NCBI GenBank assembly: GCA_013368315.1
Contig: JAACJM010000195.1
Span: 1-64,000 of the forward strand
Reading direction: 5' to 3'
Length of the DNA stretch: 64,000 nucleotides
Origin: Tetrapyrgos nigripes
Taxonomy: Eukaryota; Basidiomycota; Agaricomycetes; Agaricales; Campanellaceae
The position numbers and the translations under genes were made by a program. Below are positions 8,977 to 19,720 of this stretch, piece by piece; the stretch's first letter is position 1; each line of letters opens with the position of its first letter. The notes under the pieces are model-generated. The model saw only the letters and a list, made by a program, of their open reading frames with translations, had not been told where the DNA came from and did no database searches.

Positions 8977-10965
8977 CTAGTGTGGATCGACGGTTGGTTT
9001 CGGAGTCAGGGAATGTAAGACCAGTAATATGGTCGGAGGTTTACGAGAAGACTCACTCTGCTTTCTTGATCTCGTTTTCCTTTCTCCACAGGTGGGGGCT
9101 CTGTAGAGCATGTAGTCAATGAGAGTTTCCTCCATAGCCACGTTATCGTTCTGAAGATACTGATTAATCCTCTCTTCATTGACGTCTCCTTCATCGTCGC
9201 TCTCGTCACCACTATCAGACAATTCTATGACTTCGACAGGGATGGATTGTGCTGGAGATGGTGTTCGTTGAAGCGGGTTTTCGGAGTCAGAGAAATGAGA
9301 GAGGTCCATGTCGTCTTCTTGCCATCCAGGAGATCTGCGAGATGAAGTCGAGGGCAAGACTTGGCCTGCTGTGTCATCGTTGTCTGAAGAGTCGTGGTCC
9401 CCTCGGATTGCTCGAGGTGAAGAAGTAACAACCCTTCTGGAACAAGCTTGACCAGGTTGAAGAGGAGCATCGTTTTCCTTCGAATTTCTTTGGCCTTGCA
9501 GTCGAGTCTGAGCCTTGAGCCCATCACCAAGCATCCTTTTCATCATGAACGCTGGGTACATGTGTCCAAGTATTTCCTGCCGTTTCATGTTCTTTTGTTG
9601 TACTTTCTCCTTGGCTCTCAATCGCTCCTTCTCCCGCTTGCTCAAGCTAGAGGAGACGATCTCTGATGCAGAATCAGATTGAGTCTCTGGCTGATTTTCG
9701 TCGCTGCTCTGGGGACCAGTCAAATCGATATCTACATCACCGTCGGTGACAGGTGGTGCATTAATGTCAGAAGCGCTGGGAGAGAGCCGCGTGAATTCAT
9801 CGTCCATAATTATACCAGGATTTGGGGGAAGGGACATTTCACTCTGACCTGTGGTTGATACCGGTGAAGAAGCCCGCTGAGGAATTGGCGTGGAGACTCT
9901 GTGGCTGTCGGATGAGGTGCTGTGAACCCTAACTCGGTGTGTTGGCAGAACGATGGGAGGGCTGGGCAATGGGTTTGGTGTAGGCGAAGTGGAATCAGGG
10001 TGCGTTGTGTTTCGGATTTCCTGGTTAAGAACGGTCAGCTAAAGAGTAAAGCACCGTAAAGTACCTGGACTTACTGCGAAAGGAGTCAGTGGGAATGGTT
10101 TCACTTTCTTCTGCCGTTGTAGACGCTCTCGTTCCTTTTGAGCCCGTAGTTTTGCTCTCTCTTCAGCTTTCCACTCTTTCCGGTCCGCAACAATATCTGG
10201 CTCTTCCTCAATGTCCATTGGCTCTAAATCAAAGCTGTTGTTTGCTTGTCGGTCGGGACCAGCCTGCGTTTGATCTTCATCCTCTAGCTGAGTATACGCC
10301 CTATCCTGAGACTCCTCCTCTTCGTACCAGTCTTCTTGATGACGATGGCGTTCACGATCTGGACTCCGAACCTTCACTATGGCATCTGGATTATCCTTCA
10401 GAGAGCGTTTATACACCTGGGCGTCGAATTTGTAAGGGTTTAACTGGCGAAGCTGACGGGTCCGGAGGCGATATCTATGAGAATGATCGTTCTCGGAGTC
10501 CTGGAGGATCTGTGCGACTAAAGCATCCCCAGATGGCACATCTGTCGGGTCGGATAGATGAGGTACAGAAGTACGAGAAACTGGCAAAAGCGATTGCCGC
10601 AGAGGAGACGGGTGAGCTCGTGACGAAGGTGACGACAAGGGGGATGACTGGAGTAAATTGCCCTCGAATTCGATAGCATCATCTGGTGTATCCAGTATGT
10701 CAAGGGGTCTATCTGGAGATCTTGAGAGAGACACTGGGAATACCTCGGCACTTTCATCAAGTCCCAACTGAGAAGTAGGTACAGAATGAGGACGAGGAGG
10801 GCCAAAATCCTCAAAGTCCAGCAGATTATCCGCTACATCTTGTGAAATGATACCATCCTGCTGCTCCTGCGGCATCACTGACATTTCAACGTATTGGTCT
10901 TCGCTATCGGGTGGAGTGAGAGAACGAGATGAGGTGGTAAACATATTGAGAGGGTCCTGAGACAA
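8977..10965 (-). CDS. Mus7/Mms22-like replication-fork repair protein, N-terminal part only
   Basis: Exon 1 (10965-10075) and exon 2 (10020-8977) flank a 54-nt intron (10021-10074, GTAAGT...AACCAG, phase 0), giving about 644 residues. Residues 164-200 contain RYRLRTRQLRQLNPYKFD and NPDAIVKVRSP, a pattern I associate with the fungal Mus7/Mms22 family. A later segment (EERINQYLQND, LIDYML) also fits. The rest is Ser/Pro/acidic with a basic Lys/Arg-Glu helix, as expected for a scaffold. Mms22 acts with the Rtt101/cullin pathway at stalled forks in yeast. Family members are usually far longer and end in a large helical domain; here the frame ends soon after the LIDYML segment, and the C-terminal domain is absent. 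An AGTGAGT within the last exon might be a donor, but no good downstream exon follows. Truncated copy or pseudogene. Family call from memory. Confidence 0.55.
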
Positions 10966-11086
10966 AAGCGGAAAGAGAAAGAGAAGGAGAAGGAGAAAGG
11001 AAAGAGAAGTCTGTGCCTTCGAGTTTTAAGAGAGGGAAAGGAAGGAAATGAGAGGGAGTTGGGAGAAGGAATTGACGTGAGCAATA

Positions 11087-11110
11087 ATCACGCGACCGAC
11101 GCTTTGGTCA
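11087..11110. repeat. 24-bp direct repeat, right copy
   Basis: ATCACGCGACCGACGCTTT plus (G)GTCA. It lies about 120 bp upstream of the Mms22-like start and 170 bp upstream of the T5orf172-like start, so it could be a shared promoter element in this divergent arrangement. Confidence 0.8.
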
Positions 11111-11278
11111 CCGCCTCCCGCCTCTGTCATTGCTGCCTGGGCCTACACGTCCTCAAAGCCCCAAATACATTCACGTACTCATGGTGGTACGTGATATGCT
11201 ACTCTACATATCGTTCATTCACCGTTTCCGCAAGTTTCTGGTTTTCATGACTGGGTGGTTAGGCCAGTTTCCGCTAGG

Positions 11279-11667
11279 ATGAAGAGGGATGCTTGGGTGT
11301 ACGTCCTGTCCTTTAGAAACGGCAAAGCCTGCAAAATCGGCTGTACCTGTCGCACACCGAGACGCAGATTGCAGGAGTGGAGGTGCAAAGACAAGTCAAA
11401 GGGATTCAAACTGGTATATTCGGTCCGGGTCAGCGAAGAGAGAATGTTCGGTATCGGTACGTTTTGAATCAGTATCCATCAGTCTTTTCACTCACAAATG
11501 TTTCAGAACACGAAGCTCATCAGCAAGTACTCAAATATACCCACAAAAGCAATGGCGCTTGCCCGAATTGCTCTTCAAAGCACCGAGAGGAATTCGTCTT
11601 CAAAGCAGCATTTGGATTGAGAGATGCCTGCGACGCCGTTGATATGGCGAAGGAACTTGTTGGCTGA
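11279..11667 (+). CDS. Small T5orf172 / GIY-YIG-like protein
   Basis: Two exons (11279-11450, 11507-11667) around a 56-nt intron give 110 residues. The start is the ATG at 11279; upstream codons in the frame lack an ATG. The N-terminal half reads WVYVLSFRNGKACKIGCT..RTPRRRLQEW, the beta-hairpin/helix pattern of T5orf172 (Bacteriophage T5 Orf172 / MUG113), a GIY-YIG-type nuclease fold (compare G-Y-I with VYVLSF and KIGCT). After the intron comes E-HEAHQQVLKYTH, fitting the catalytic-Glu helix, then CPNCSSKHREEFVF with a CxxC pair and an H-x-EEF motif seen in fungal members. In this fold the hydrolytic residues are Tyr, Arg and Glu, all available here. A nucleic-acid-binding or nuclease role is inferred. 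It is divergent from the Mms22-like gene and the frame looks intact. Confidence 0.7.
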
Positions 11668-11808
11668 GTGCTTGGGGCTTTTTTCCTCTTTTTTTTTTTA
11701 GCGTCGTTGTTTTCTGTTTGCTATCATGTTTCTTGCTTTCGTATCTGCATTGTATGTACATTCTTGGGTGTAGAAAATCAGTCTGTGACAAACCAATTCA
11801 CAACTGTC

Positions 11809-13080
11809 ATGGCGGTCATCTCAAACTACTCCCTCGCACTCAACATCAAGCCCAAAATCGCATGGACAGAGAACCAGGAAAAGTCTCTCACTAGAGACTA
11901 CCCATTTGTGCTCAATTGCAACGAAGACCCTCAGCAACACTACTCGATCCCCTTGTCCTTACTACGTGGTCAATAACTGACAAATACCATGCACTTCCGA
12001 GCCTCCTGGATAAGATATGCAACAAAGAAGAAGCAGAAGAGTTGGGAATTGAAGAGAGTATCTACTTTACCGGAACTCTGTTCACTTCTCCGGTCGAAAG
12101 TCTCCAAATTTACCTTTCTCAGACGAAGAGAAGGAGGCAGCCAAAGACAACGCCTCCGCGGATATTGACACACGACACCATAAACGGGCACGAACTAGTG
12201 TCTCCGTTGCCAAGATCTCGATCAAACGCAACTCCTCCAAACTTTCCAAGCACCTCAGTGTCTCATCGTCCTCTTCGTCAACTAGACACCCATCTCCTGC
12301 CTTGTCCGCCACTTCAAGTACCTCTCACACTTGCGAAAGACATCCGTCTCGTCCTCTAGAACGTTCCCGTTCTCGCTCGCTTTCTGTCACTCTTGCAGAA
12401 GGGGAGCATCAAAAGGCAGTGGAAGCCAAAGAACGACAACACCAGCGCGCAGATAGCGTCAGAATCAGAGGAGTGAAGAAACGTGTTCTGAGCCGAGAAG
12501 TCAGCATGACGAGGGTGTTTAAACCCAAGGCGAGGTCTCAGACCACAATGGTCGCGGTCGAGAAGACCGTCAAGCCAGTAGTGAAAACAGAGCCTAAGGA
12601 TTTGGTGGTGACTTTGGTAGAGGCCACACTGGAGAAGCCACGGATAGTCCCTGGAAGGACTTTAAATTTGTCGCGGTCGCAGTTACAACAAGCTGTACCA
12701 CCGCTACCACTATTAATATTACTACCACATTCATCATCATCACTTCAAGTTTGCCGACTGCTCCGAAATTAGCTCTTCCCGAAGAAGATATCTTTTTTCA
12801 GCCGGGATCCCAGCAGACGGGTCAGAGCCGTACCCGTAGCAAGAATCCAGGTCCAGGTGGCCTAAATCTCTCCGAGCTCAGCGAGCCTGAGGGTGACGTT
12901 GATGAGGTTGGAAGTTCAGATGCTGAAGTCGAGGCAGAGGAGGTATGGTATCCTCCCGCTTCAAGTTCCCCCGACGTCCTTCTGTTGAGTGACAAGTTAA
13001 AAGTCCTCACAAGCAAGATATTTCACCGTCTGGATCTGATTCTGGTGATGAAGGCGATGACGATGACTGGCAGGCCATGA
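11809..13080 (+). pseudogene. Basic, Ser/Arg-rich nuclear-type protein gene, frame broken
   Basis: ATG at 11809 opens MAVISNYSLALNIKPKIAW with a stop at 11976, possibly inside an intron. Coding character continues in other frames: EELGIEESIYFTGTLF around 12040-12080; a long basic frame 12090-12770 containing RHHKRARTSVS, KKRVLSREVSMTRVFKPKAR and TLVEATLEKPRIVPGR; then PKLALPEEDIFFQPGS and an acidic end. GDEGDDDDWQAM near 13040-13080 is in yet another frame. I found no splicing that unites all pieces, so at least two frameshifts are likely. Basic linkers with a V-x-L-V-E-A-T-x-x-K-P-R stretch remind me weakly of Sld3/Treslin-type replication factors, but this is a hint only. Location in the nucleus is inferred from the basic clusters. 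Confidence 0.35.
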
Positions 13081-13635
13081 ATACATGCGTGGGTGTACAC
13101 CCACGAAAACTATGTGTTTCTTTCACGCAGATGCGTCTTGCAATGGACGCGTTGGAAACGCGACTGCGTCAAGCCACTGACGTGCCTGCGTCCTATTCTG
13201 ACTCCGGAAATACGATATATCTGCGGACCTATCTGAACTCTGGATAGATGGTCCATTTGGACTCCTATCTGCACCTGTATATGTGCTTCAGATATACGGG
13301 ATTTCTGGACATGTATCCGGAGCTTTAAAAGGTTATCTTTCTTTTGTTCGAATAGCTATACAAATTAGGCGTCTTTTTGTACATCTTTACATAGATTACA
13401 TGTGCCATCTTTTTGTTTACCTATCAAGTGTAATTAGGGGTTTCCAGATATACGTTCTTTCTGTACGAATATTTAGAGTCAAAATATAGCATTTATTTGT
13501 ATATATATCTGAACTCCAAATACATCCTACTTCTGTACACCTATCTGGTCATCTATCCGTCGAGCCGATAGAAACGTACTTCCGGCATGAGGTGCTCGCT
13601 GGTTGACGTCAAGGGTGCATATCTCAATGTGAGCC
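13081..13635. other. AT-rich spacer with degenerate TATCTG motifs
   Basis: Many scattered variants of TATCTG(G)AC and GGATAGATGG, without regular spacing. No gene. Confidence 0.5.
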
Positions 13636-15520
13636 CGGTCCGAACTTTGTCGCGTTCCTCTGCCAAAACACATTTGTTCTCTTATCCGTCGTACTTTTAA
13701 CGTATATTCTCCCCACTCCGAGTATTGGACATGCATTGAGGAGTGTCATGGATAGACTCGACCAGATGACGGTGACCAAAGACGGTGTGGAAGTTGAGAG
13801 GGACGAGTGGAAGATTTGGGGGGAGAAGTTGCTTTGTGTCTTTGGTGGGTCCTTTGCAGACGAGACGAGACGAAGCTAACGCCCCCCACAGAGCTACTAA
13901 CACGAAGAGACCGTTTACGCTTACTCCAACGACCCCTCTCCCCACTCTCAAAATCCAACGTGAAATACCCCCCCTCGCCCTTCGAGAATCCTACACTACT
14001 CGATGCCACCTGGGTCGACGACTTCTACTGCGACGGCGGCAAGTGCGGATACGACAATGGCGGGGTTGAATGAGTCTGTGTCAGCGTTGCCGCTTACTCC
14101 AAGTCCAATTGTGAGTGCATACAAGGGGAGGGAATGATGCAACAGGTAGACGTGAGTGTTGTTCTTTTTCGTCGTTTTGTGTTTTTCTGTGATGTTTTTG
14201 TTACCCCACCCAACTTTTTCCGTCTTCACCTACTCCTGAAACATGTCCTTTTGGTTTAATTCACGCTGTTGTTTCTGTTCTTTTTTCGCATGTTTGTCCC
14301 ATTCTTCTCTTTTCTTTCATTGTGTTTAATCACAGTAACGGATTACTGACGTTCTCTTCCTTCTTCCCCCTTCCTCTCCTTCTCATATTCCCATCCCCAC
14401 TACCGGCCTCGCCGTGTCCAACGTATACAATGTCAGCTGTGACCACGTTGTCGATTCCAACCCCCACCACCCTCCCTTCCCATCTTTCTCTTCTCTCCTC
14501 CCTGCCAAACCAAATCATCATCCCCCCTTCATCCATACTCGCAAACCTGTTTGGTTCTTGAATTCGGTTTCGGGTCTTGTTTCTCATCTCGGTCTCGGTC
14601 TCGTACACAGGCCCCCTTGACGCTGTCTTCCTATCCAGCATTGGAGTTGGTGTCCTGTCTGAGGATGGGGAGGAATGGTAATGGGAAGGAGAAGGGGGGC
14701 TTGCTATCGTAGGCCTGATAGCACATTACATTATTACATTGCAACGAATCACGAACACGAACACTTTTTTGGATATTTTTTTTTGTGTCACTGTGTTGGT
14801 TGGTCTCGATGTGGAGAAGGGGAGTCCGCCTATCCCCGAATACTTGCGGGCACATTGAACCAACCGACTGGGGAACGAGTCTAATGACGAAGGTATACTA
14901 TTGGTTGCAAAACGACACATAAGTACTTAATATGTAGAAATGAGAAAAACTGGACAAAAAGTACCCGAGCCTTATTCATAGGCAAGTTTCTCATACTAAA
15001 ATTATTTTCGCAAAAGGTAAACTTGCATGGGCTGCTCAAGCCTTGCGAGTAAAATGATAAAAAGTATATGGAAGAAGAACAAGGAACAGGAAGAAGGAAG
15101 AAGGAAGGGGAAATAGACACTAGGCGCGGGACACTGGACACTGGACACTGGGGACTGGATAATATTATGGTCAATGGTCATGCCTTCATCTTTGTGTGGG
15201 GAGAAAAGAATGGAGAAACAGAAACAGAACGAAAACGAAAATGAGAATGAGAATGAGAATGAAGTGAACAAGGAAGAGCCAACGCCAAACCCAACGTAAA
15301 GAAAGGAGAAAAATAGAAGAAAGAGAGAAGGACCCATCCGCCTTCCAAAGCATCCAAAAGAAAAAGAAAATGAGGGAAAAGGGAAATGACGGGGAACGAG
15401 ACGCAAAGTAGAAAAGAAACAGACCCGTTAGCACCTCCCTTGTAGTTGAGAGTAGCGTGTAGTAGATGGCGGGTAGGTAGTCTCAATCACGAAGGAGGAT
15501 AAACAACGTGGGGAGAAGAA
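13636..15520. repeat. Segmental duplication, unit A copy 1
   Basis: Aligns by eye along its length with 22670-24683 (copy 2) and, in shortened form, 38790-39992 (copy 3). Shared landmarks are the GAGTATTGGA leader, the GATGGTGACC(A)GAGACGG exon, the LTIPTPTTLPSHLSLLSS-type frame, and the GATTATTT...GGTAAACTTGCATGGG end. Its right end runs directly into unit B at the uninterrupted site GAAGAAATAGCCATCG (15515-15530). Confidence 0.85.
13751..14684 (+). pseudogene. Decayed multi-exon gene in unit A, copy 1
   Basis: Landmark exons: an ATG at about 13751 with VTKDGVEVERDEWKIWGEKL ending TAA; a Ser/Thr/Ala-Pro exon near 14000-14120 (STATAASADTT, LPLTPSPIVSAYK); MSAVTTLSIPTPTTLPSHLS near 14430; and a GT...ACACAG intron (14551-14610) leading to GPLDAVFLSSIGVGVLSEDG and a TAA... 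stop near 14684. The pieces are not in one frame. I do not recognise the family. The same pieces recur in copies 2 and 3, with different breaks. Confidence 0.35.
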
Positions 15521-15594
15521 ATAGCCATCGCTGGGATGGTATTGGTATGTATTGTATGTGTTGAAGATAACATCTATATTGGAAGGAAAGACGC

Positions 15595-16135
15595 CTAGTT
15601 AATATTGTCCCCGACAAGACTCCTCCTTCCAACGATTTCACCAATACAGAGTAACACAACGTCAACACGACGACTCGGATGTAGTAATAGTATTCAAACA
15701 CACCTTAATAATCCCATTGCATACATTCCAATTCTAGCAATGTCCCCGCTCCTGACAGCTCCAAACCAAAAGTCCCTATTGATGGCTCTAGCCCACATGG
15801 TCTCATACGCAGAACGAACGGTCGCTACGAGGGAGGGGAGACGTTCTCGGTAGATGTATTTGCAGATCCCCCAGAAGACGGAGAGGTTGTAGGTGATAGG
15901 TTGGGGGTAGGTTAGACGCATTGTTATGGAGGGAGGTAAAGGGAAGACATGGAAGAAAAGAGGGTCAGAAAGACATGAACGGAGACACGTACAGCCAAAC
16001 ATGGACCCAACCCTCTCCAAGAGGCCCAGCAACCTTTTTAGCACCCTCTAAAACCCTTCCAGCAGCTTGTTGGGCACTAGCCAACGTTTCTTGTTCCTTT
16101 TTTTGAGCGGCTTTGACTTGGGCGTTGGACGCACA
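15595..16135 (-). pseudogene. Mitochondrial ATP synthase subunit g-like pseudogene, copy 1
   Basis: Read on the minus strand it gives NAQVKAAQKKEQETLASAQQ and AAGRVLEGAKKVAGPLG, then a frame change, ERVGSMFG, a GTACGT donor, and YPQPITYNLSVFW, ERLPSLVATVRSAYETMWAR, SGDIARIGMYAMG and finally GEIVGRRSLVGD. This order matches fungal subunit g (Atp20-type), which helps dimerise F1Fo ATP synthase in the inner mitochondrial membrane. Defects: a ~2-nt deletion after GPLG (shared with copy 2), loss of the 3' splice site (the CTCATTTGTTCCAG segment present in copy 2 is missing near 15913), and no AG acceptor before the last exon. A functional gene is presumably elsewhere. Family from memory of conserved residues. 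Confidence 0.6.
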
Positions 16136-16209
16136 CTTCTATGAGGAACTCCAACACCGTCGTTGGTGATACCGACTAGCTTGACGACTGTAGTCAATGA
16201 ATGCCGATG

Positions 16210-16742
16210 TCAACGCCAAGTTCGTTGGACGACCCGACGACAACCCCGATGACGCCACCCATTCCCATCCCAGATGCCATTCCAGGTGTAGACCAGGGGG
16301 ACGATATGCGCTTGAAAAGGCGTCATCCCAGGGTATCCACCTCCCATACCACCACCACCCATACCACCTCCCATCCCACCACCTCCAGCAGGCAACGAAG
16401 TACTACCCGCAAACGGCGTAGGCGTGAAATTAGGGTATCCTCCATGAACTCTACATTGACATTAGACGGTAAAGGTGTCCCCCCACTTCCAGGTGTAACG
16501 CCAGGAGGAACATGATCCCTCGCCTCAGGGGGGGGTACAAAACTGGGTTGAGCTGGCATGGGACTGGATGGTGCCCACTGATTGGATGGATGATAGGCTT
16601 GAGGGGGTAGAGAAGATGCGGGACCGACCCAAGGCAAAGCATGCGTGGAATGAGAGTGAGAGTGAGAGCAGCCGTGGCCATGGGAGCCATCAGAGGGAGT
16701 TGGAGTCATTAGTGGGGGGATAAATAGCGGGGTGTCTGCCAT
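16210..16742 (-). pseudogene. Pro/His/Gly-rich protein fragment, copy 1
   Basis: Starts MADTPLFIPPLMTPTPSDGS with a His/Ser run (HGHGCSHSHSHSTH), then Pro-rich sequence to SNVNVEF. The coding style moves into another frame with YPNFTPTPFAGSTSLPAGGG and a Gly/Met repeat (GGGMGGGMGGGGMGGG). The switch at about 16440 implies an indel. No family recognised. Copy 2 (32447-32966) is broken at the same place by a 17-20 bp deletion instead, so an older intact version is likely. Confidence 0.4.
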
Positions 16743-16837
16743 TTTTGGGGGGAGGGGGGAACGACGACAAAAGAGAGCGTCAACACGTGGGGAATGCGTC
16801 ATCAGAATGAATATATATTGCCAGAGATTTATACAGT

Positions 16838-18868
16838 CTAGTAGCTATAGAGGCGCAATGAGTAATCCCCCAGCTGCAGATTTTCAGTCCTCTTAATCTC
16901 AGCAGTCACAAGCTCATAGTCCGAAAACTTGGTCTTCGCAAACCCTTCGCCCTTCAATCGCTTCCCGGCCCTTGACCCAGAGTCGAGATAGGATTTCCAA
17001 ACACATTCAGAAGTTTTGTGAGAGGAAGACTCTTGGACAACAAGATCAGTCCAAACCGAAGATCCTTGGAGCCCAAATGCGACGTGAACGACTAAATCAA
17101 GCCATCGGTATGTAAGTAGGCGGAACATAGGATGACTGCATTCCTTCGGATCATCGGGATGTGGTCGGAAGACGGTAGCATAGGCCATATCTTGAGTAAT
17201 CCTACCAAAGGGATCAGGTGGAAAGATCCCTTGGAGCTCGAGATGCTCGTAGCTGCCTATGCTCAACATGGGAGGAACTATTACACCCAAATCAGGGAGT
17301 CGCAATGGACCAGTCCAGAGGCGAATTTCTGGGTCATCTTTTGCAAGATAACCAACGTCTATCTTCTCCGAAAAATCTCCTCTCTTCTCAGACGTAATCA
17401 TTATGTAGTTTCCGCTGTCCAGTTCCCCTAGAAGTGTATCTCCTGGAATGGAAGCTTCGATCGACCTATAACGAGTTGACAGGGAAGGCCGGCGATTTTC
17501 ACGGGCGATGCAGAAAGAATCTCCAGTTTTCTGAGACAGGTACTCAAGAGCCCCATATTTCCATCTGTCCAAATATAGAGCCACTGTATGTTCACCGATC
17601 CTAGAGTTCACGTTTGAACCAATGGCTTTTTCCTGATGAAAGTCCCAAGCTGATCGAAGAAGTTCAATTTCGTACTGCGATATCGACCCAGATGTATTCG
17701 AGGCTCGGACCCTGCGCCCCGTGACGAGACGCTCTGTGACGGTGAGCTCCCGAACGTCATCCATTGGCGGTGGTGAGCTCGTCAAGAATATTTCGTCTGG
17801 ATGACACCGTACGTATTGATGTCCACTCGTCTTTTGGAGATAAATGGTCAAGTGGCTACCGCCTCTCGTGGACTGGCAGAGTAGGTGTGCAAGGAAGATG
17901 GGTTCGCCAAAGTGCTCGGAATTGGAAGGGATGGGAATGAAAGGAAGATGAATATGCAGGCCATTGTTATTGAAGGAATAGGATGATTTGCTGCCAATGA
18001 GTCCCACATTTGAAGCCTGCACGTCGCCTGACATCCTAAATTCATAGGGTGATCGAGCTAGCAAACCCCTTGTCTCGGCTTTCCAGGTGAGTTGCCGCCG
18101 CCGCTTGTCCAGCTCCTCCTTCGTGGGCGGTGATGCAAACCAAGCAAAGATGCTGCGATCATCGGAAATCCTGATAATCTCCTGCTGTAGCCGCATAAAG
18201 GCTTTGACCCCACCCTCCCCATAGATCGGCGACATACTGACACCAAAAACCCCCAACAAACAATATGCTTGGTCCTCCGGCCTCGTAGTCTCTCGAAACG
18301 CTGCCCATGACATCCTCTGAGCGACACTATATTCGTCAATAATCCGTCCCTCGAACACATCTACTGGGATGCCAGTAACCGCCGACACTACACCCCGCAA
18401 GCCCCATCTGGTCCCAATCTTTTCCCAGCCCTTATCCAAAAATATGACATATTCAGGAGCGAGCAACTCTTGAAGCGTCCAACCCCTCCTGAACCATCTA
18501 CTGTCTCTGAAGTTGGATTTTTGATGTCCAGGATGATACTCTCCAGAGACGTCAGATAGGTAGACGTAACACATGGCTGCGTCCTCGTAATATTGGTACA
18601 TCGAGTTGAGCGCCTCGGAGAGCTCGGCACTGCTTTCCTTGTTGATACAACATGAATCGATCCAGATCCAATCGAAACGATAGCGACGAGCACGGGCACA
18701 AGCGTTCTCGACTTTACACCAGCCAGCTTTGGATCGGGCGACGTCGAGGTTCTGGATATCCTGAAAACTAACCTCGTCCTGCTCCCAAGTGTGCGAGAGG
18801 ATCACATAGCGTGGAATATCGTTGAAGAACTGCTTGACTGTGAAGTCTTTCGTATGTAAGAGACGCAT
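16838..18868 (-). CDS. HET-domain (heterokaryon incompatibility-type) protein, copy 1
   Basis: 676 residues, uninterrupted. The N-terminal HET domain shows RYVILSHTW (20-28), WIWIDSCCINK (67-77), RGWTLQELLAP (128-138), and RPEDQAYCLLGVFGV with MSPIYGEGG (196-220), the classic conserved blocks. The C-terminal ~430 residues are the variable region typical of basidiomycete HET proteins. Known members mediate allorecognition and regulated cell death after hyphal fusion; the activity here is inferred. The ATG at 18868 sits behind a GTAAGT...TTTTTCAG intron in the 5' leader (about 18890-18950) and a TATAAA on the minus strand at 19005-19010. It is one of a pair with 33053-35131; the two differ by substitutions and in-frame indels only, which suggests constraint. 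Confidence 0.9.
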   Translation of the reverse strand: MRLLHTKDFTVKQFFNDIPRYVILSHTWEQDEVSFQDIQNLDVARSKAGWCKVENACARARRYRFDWIWIDSCCINKESSAELSEALNSMYQYYEDAAMCYVYLSDVSGEYHPGHQKSNFRDSRWFRRGWTLQELLAPEYVIFLDKGWEKIGTRWGLRGVVSAVTGIPVDVFEGRIIDEYSVAQRMSWAAFRETTRPEDQAYCLLGVFGVSMSPIYGEGGVKAFMRLQQEIIRISDDRSIFAWFASPPTKEELDKRRRQLTWKAETRGLLARSPYEFRMSGDVQASNVGLIGSKSSYSFNNNGLHIHLPFIPIPSNSEHFGEPIFLAHLLCQSTRGGSHLTIYLQKTSGHQYVRCHPDEIFLTSSPPPMDDVRELTVTERLVTGRRVRASNTSGSISQYEIELLRSAWDFHQEKAIGSNVNSRIGEHTVALYLDRWKYGALEYLSQKTGDSFCIARENRRPSLSTRYRSIEASIPGDTLLGELDSGNYIMITSEKRGDFSEKIDVGYLAKDDPEIRLWTGPLRLPDLGVIVPPMLSIGSYEHLELQGIFPPDPFGRITQDMAYATVFRPHPDDPKECSHPMFRLLTYRWLDLVVHVAFGLQGSSVWTDLVVQESSSHKTSECVWKSYLDSGSRAGKRLKGEGFAKTKFSDYELVTAEIKRTENLQLGDYSLRLYSY

Positions 18869-19004
18869 AACGGAGGAAGTATCGAGAGTCGACCTGAAAA
18901 ACGAAGGGTTAAAAGAAATCCTGAGGAAAGAGTATCTCGTACTTACTGAAGTGAGGGTTCAGGACAATCTGTTGAGAAAACTCAGTTGAACCACAGCTTA
19001 GGCC

Positions 19005-19010
19005 TTTATA
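19005..19010 (-). promoter_or_regulatory. TATA box of HET gene copy 1
   Basis: TATAAA in minus orientation, about 55 bp ahead of the leader intron donor and 140 bp ahead of the ATG. It is conserved at 35267-35272 upstream of copy 2. Confidence 0.6.
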
Positions 19011-19484
19011 CACTGTTTATAGACGCTGCGCGATCACCAGAGCTGTCCGCATAACTACAGCTGAGTTTAGAACGAACTGTCAATATAATTCATGAGCGCC
19101 GTGGCATTGATTACACGGTTCTAACAGCTTTTCATCATGATGATCAGTCACTACACTTCCTCAGCCAAAAATACAATCCTGTATTTGCCCTCGGCCAGCT
19201 ACAGTAACCTTCACCAATTCGGATGGGGTATGTCTTTCAGCGTCAGCCATGCCGGTACATGCACCCCGGCTTATAAAAAACCCCACTCCTGATCATAATC
19301 CACGACTGTAGCGGCATGCTCCTCCACGCTACCATTTCCATCCTATCTCTTCTTTACTTAACCCCCTTAAGGCTTATACCCACTTACGACCTCAAGATTT
19401 CTTTCAACACCACTTCCCGAACAACGAAATTCCAGTACCCTCAATCAGTTTGGCCTGATGAAAGCTGTAAAGACGTACTCATGG

Positions 19485-19716
19485 TGTTAACAGGCTGTAA
19501 ATGTAAATTTGCCAAGACAAGCTGGATACAGCCCCTCGATGTATAGGGGGGGGGGGGGGTCATGAGGTGTTTCTTTGAGGGATTTTAGCTAATTACGGAG
19601 TATAAATACAGTAGTTACATATTACATAGGCTGTATCTTTACTTGTTTACCTCTGGTACCAATACGAGGTCAAACGTTCGTTTCTCTCGCTTTTCGCGCC
19701 ACAGCGTATTTCAACA
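19485..19716. mobile_element. Solo LTR inserted in unit B copy 1
   Basis: 232 bp from TGTTAACAGG to TATTTCAACA, flanked by the 5-bp target duplication CATGG (19480-19484 and 19717-19721). Unit B copy 2 has the empty site (TGCTCATGGCTGAGG near 35745), so the insertion followed the duplication. It contains an 11-base G run and a TATAAATA. A fragment of the same LTR family is at 8702-8770. Confidence 0.88.
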
Positions 19717-19720
19717 CATG

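Noticed and set aside
8805..9122. 105-codon plus-strand frame at the 3' end of the Mms22-like gene
   Set aside because: It overlaps the minus-strand exon that carries the conserved Mms22-like residues and has no upstream promoter or family match. It may be partly real beyond 8977, but I cannot support it.
13200..13560. CRISPR-like or satellite array of TATCTG motifs
   Set aside because: Motifs vary and spacing is irregular; eukaryotic context. No array.
14881..15486. Overlapping minus-strand hydrophobic frames rich in Phe, Ser and Leu (and the equivalents at 23982-24644)
   Set aside because: They are translations of a GA-rich low-complexity tract in unit A. They lack a consistent start, splice pattern or family features.
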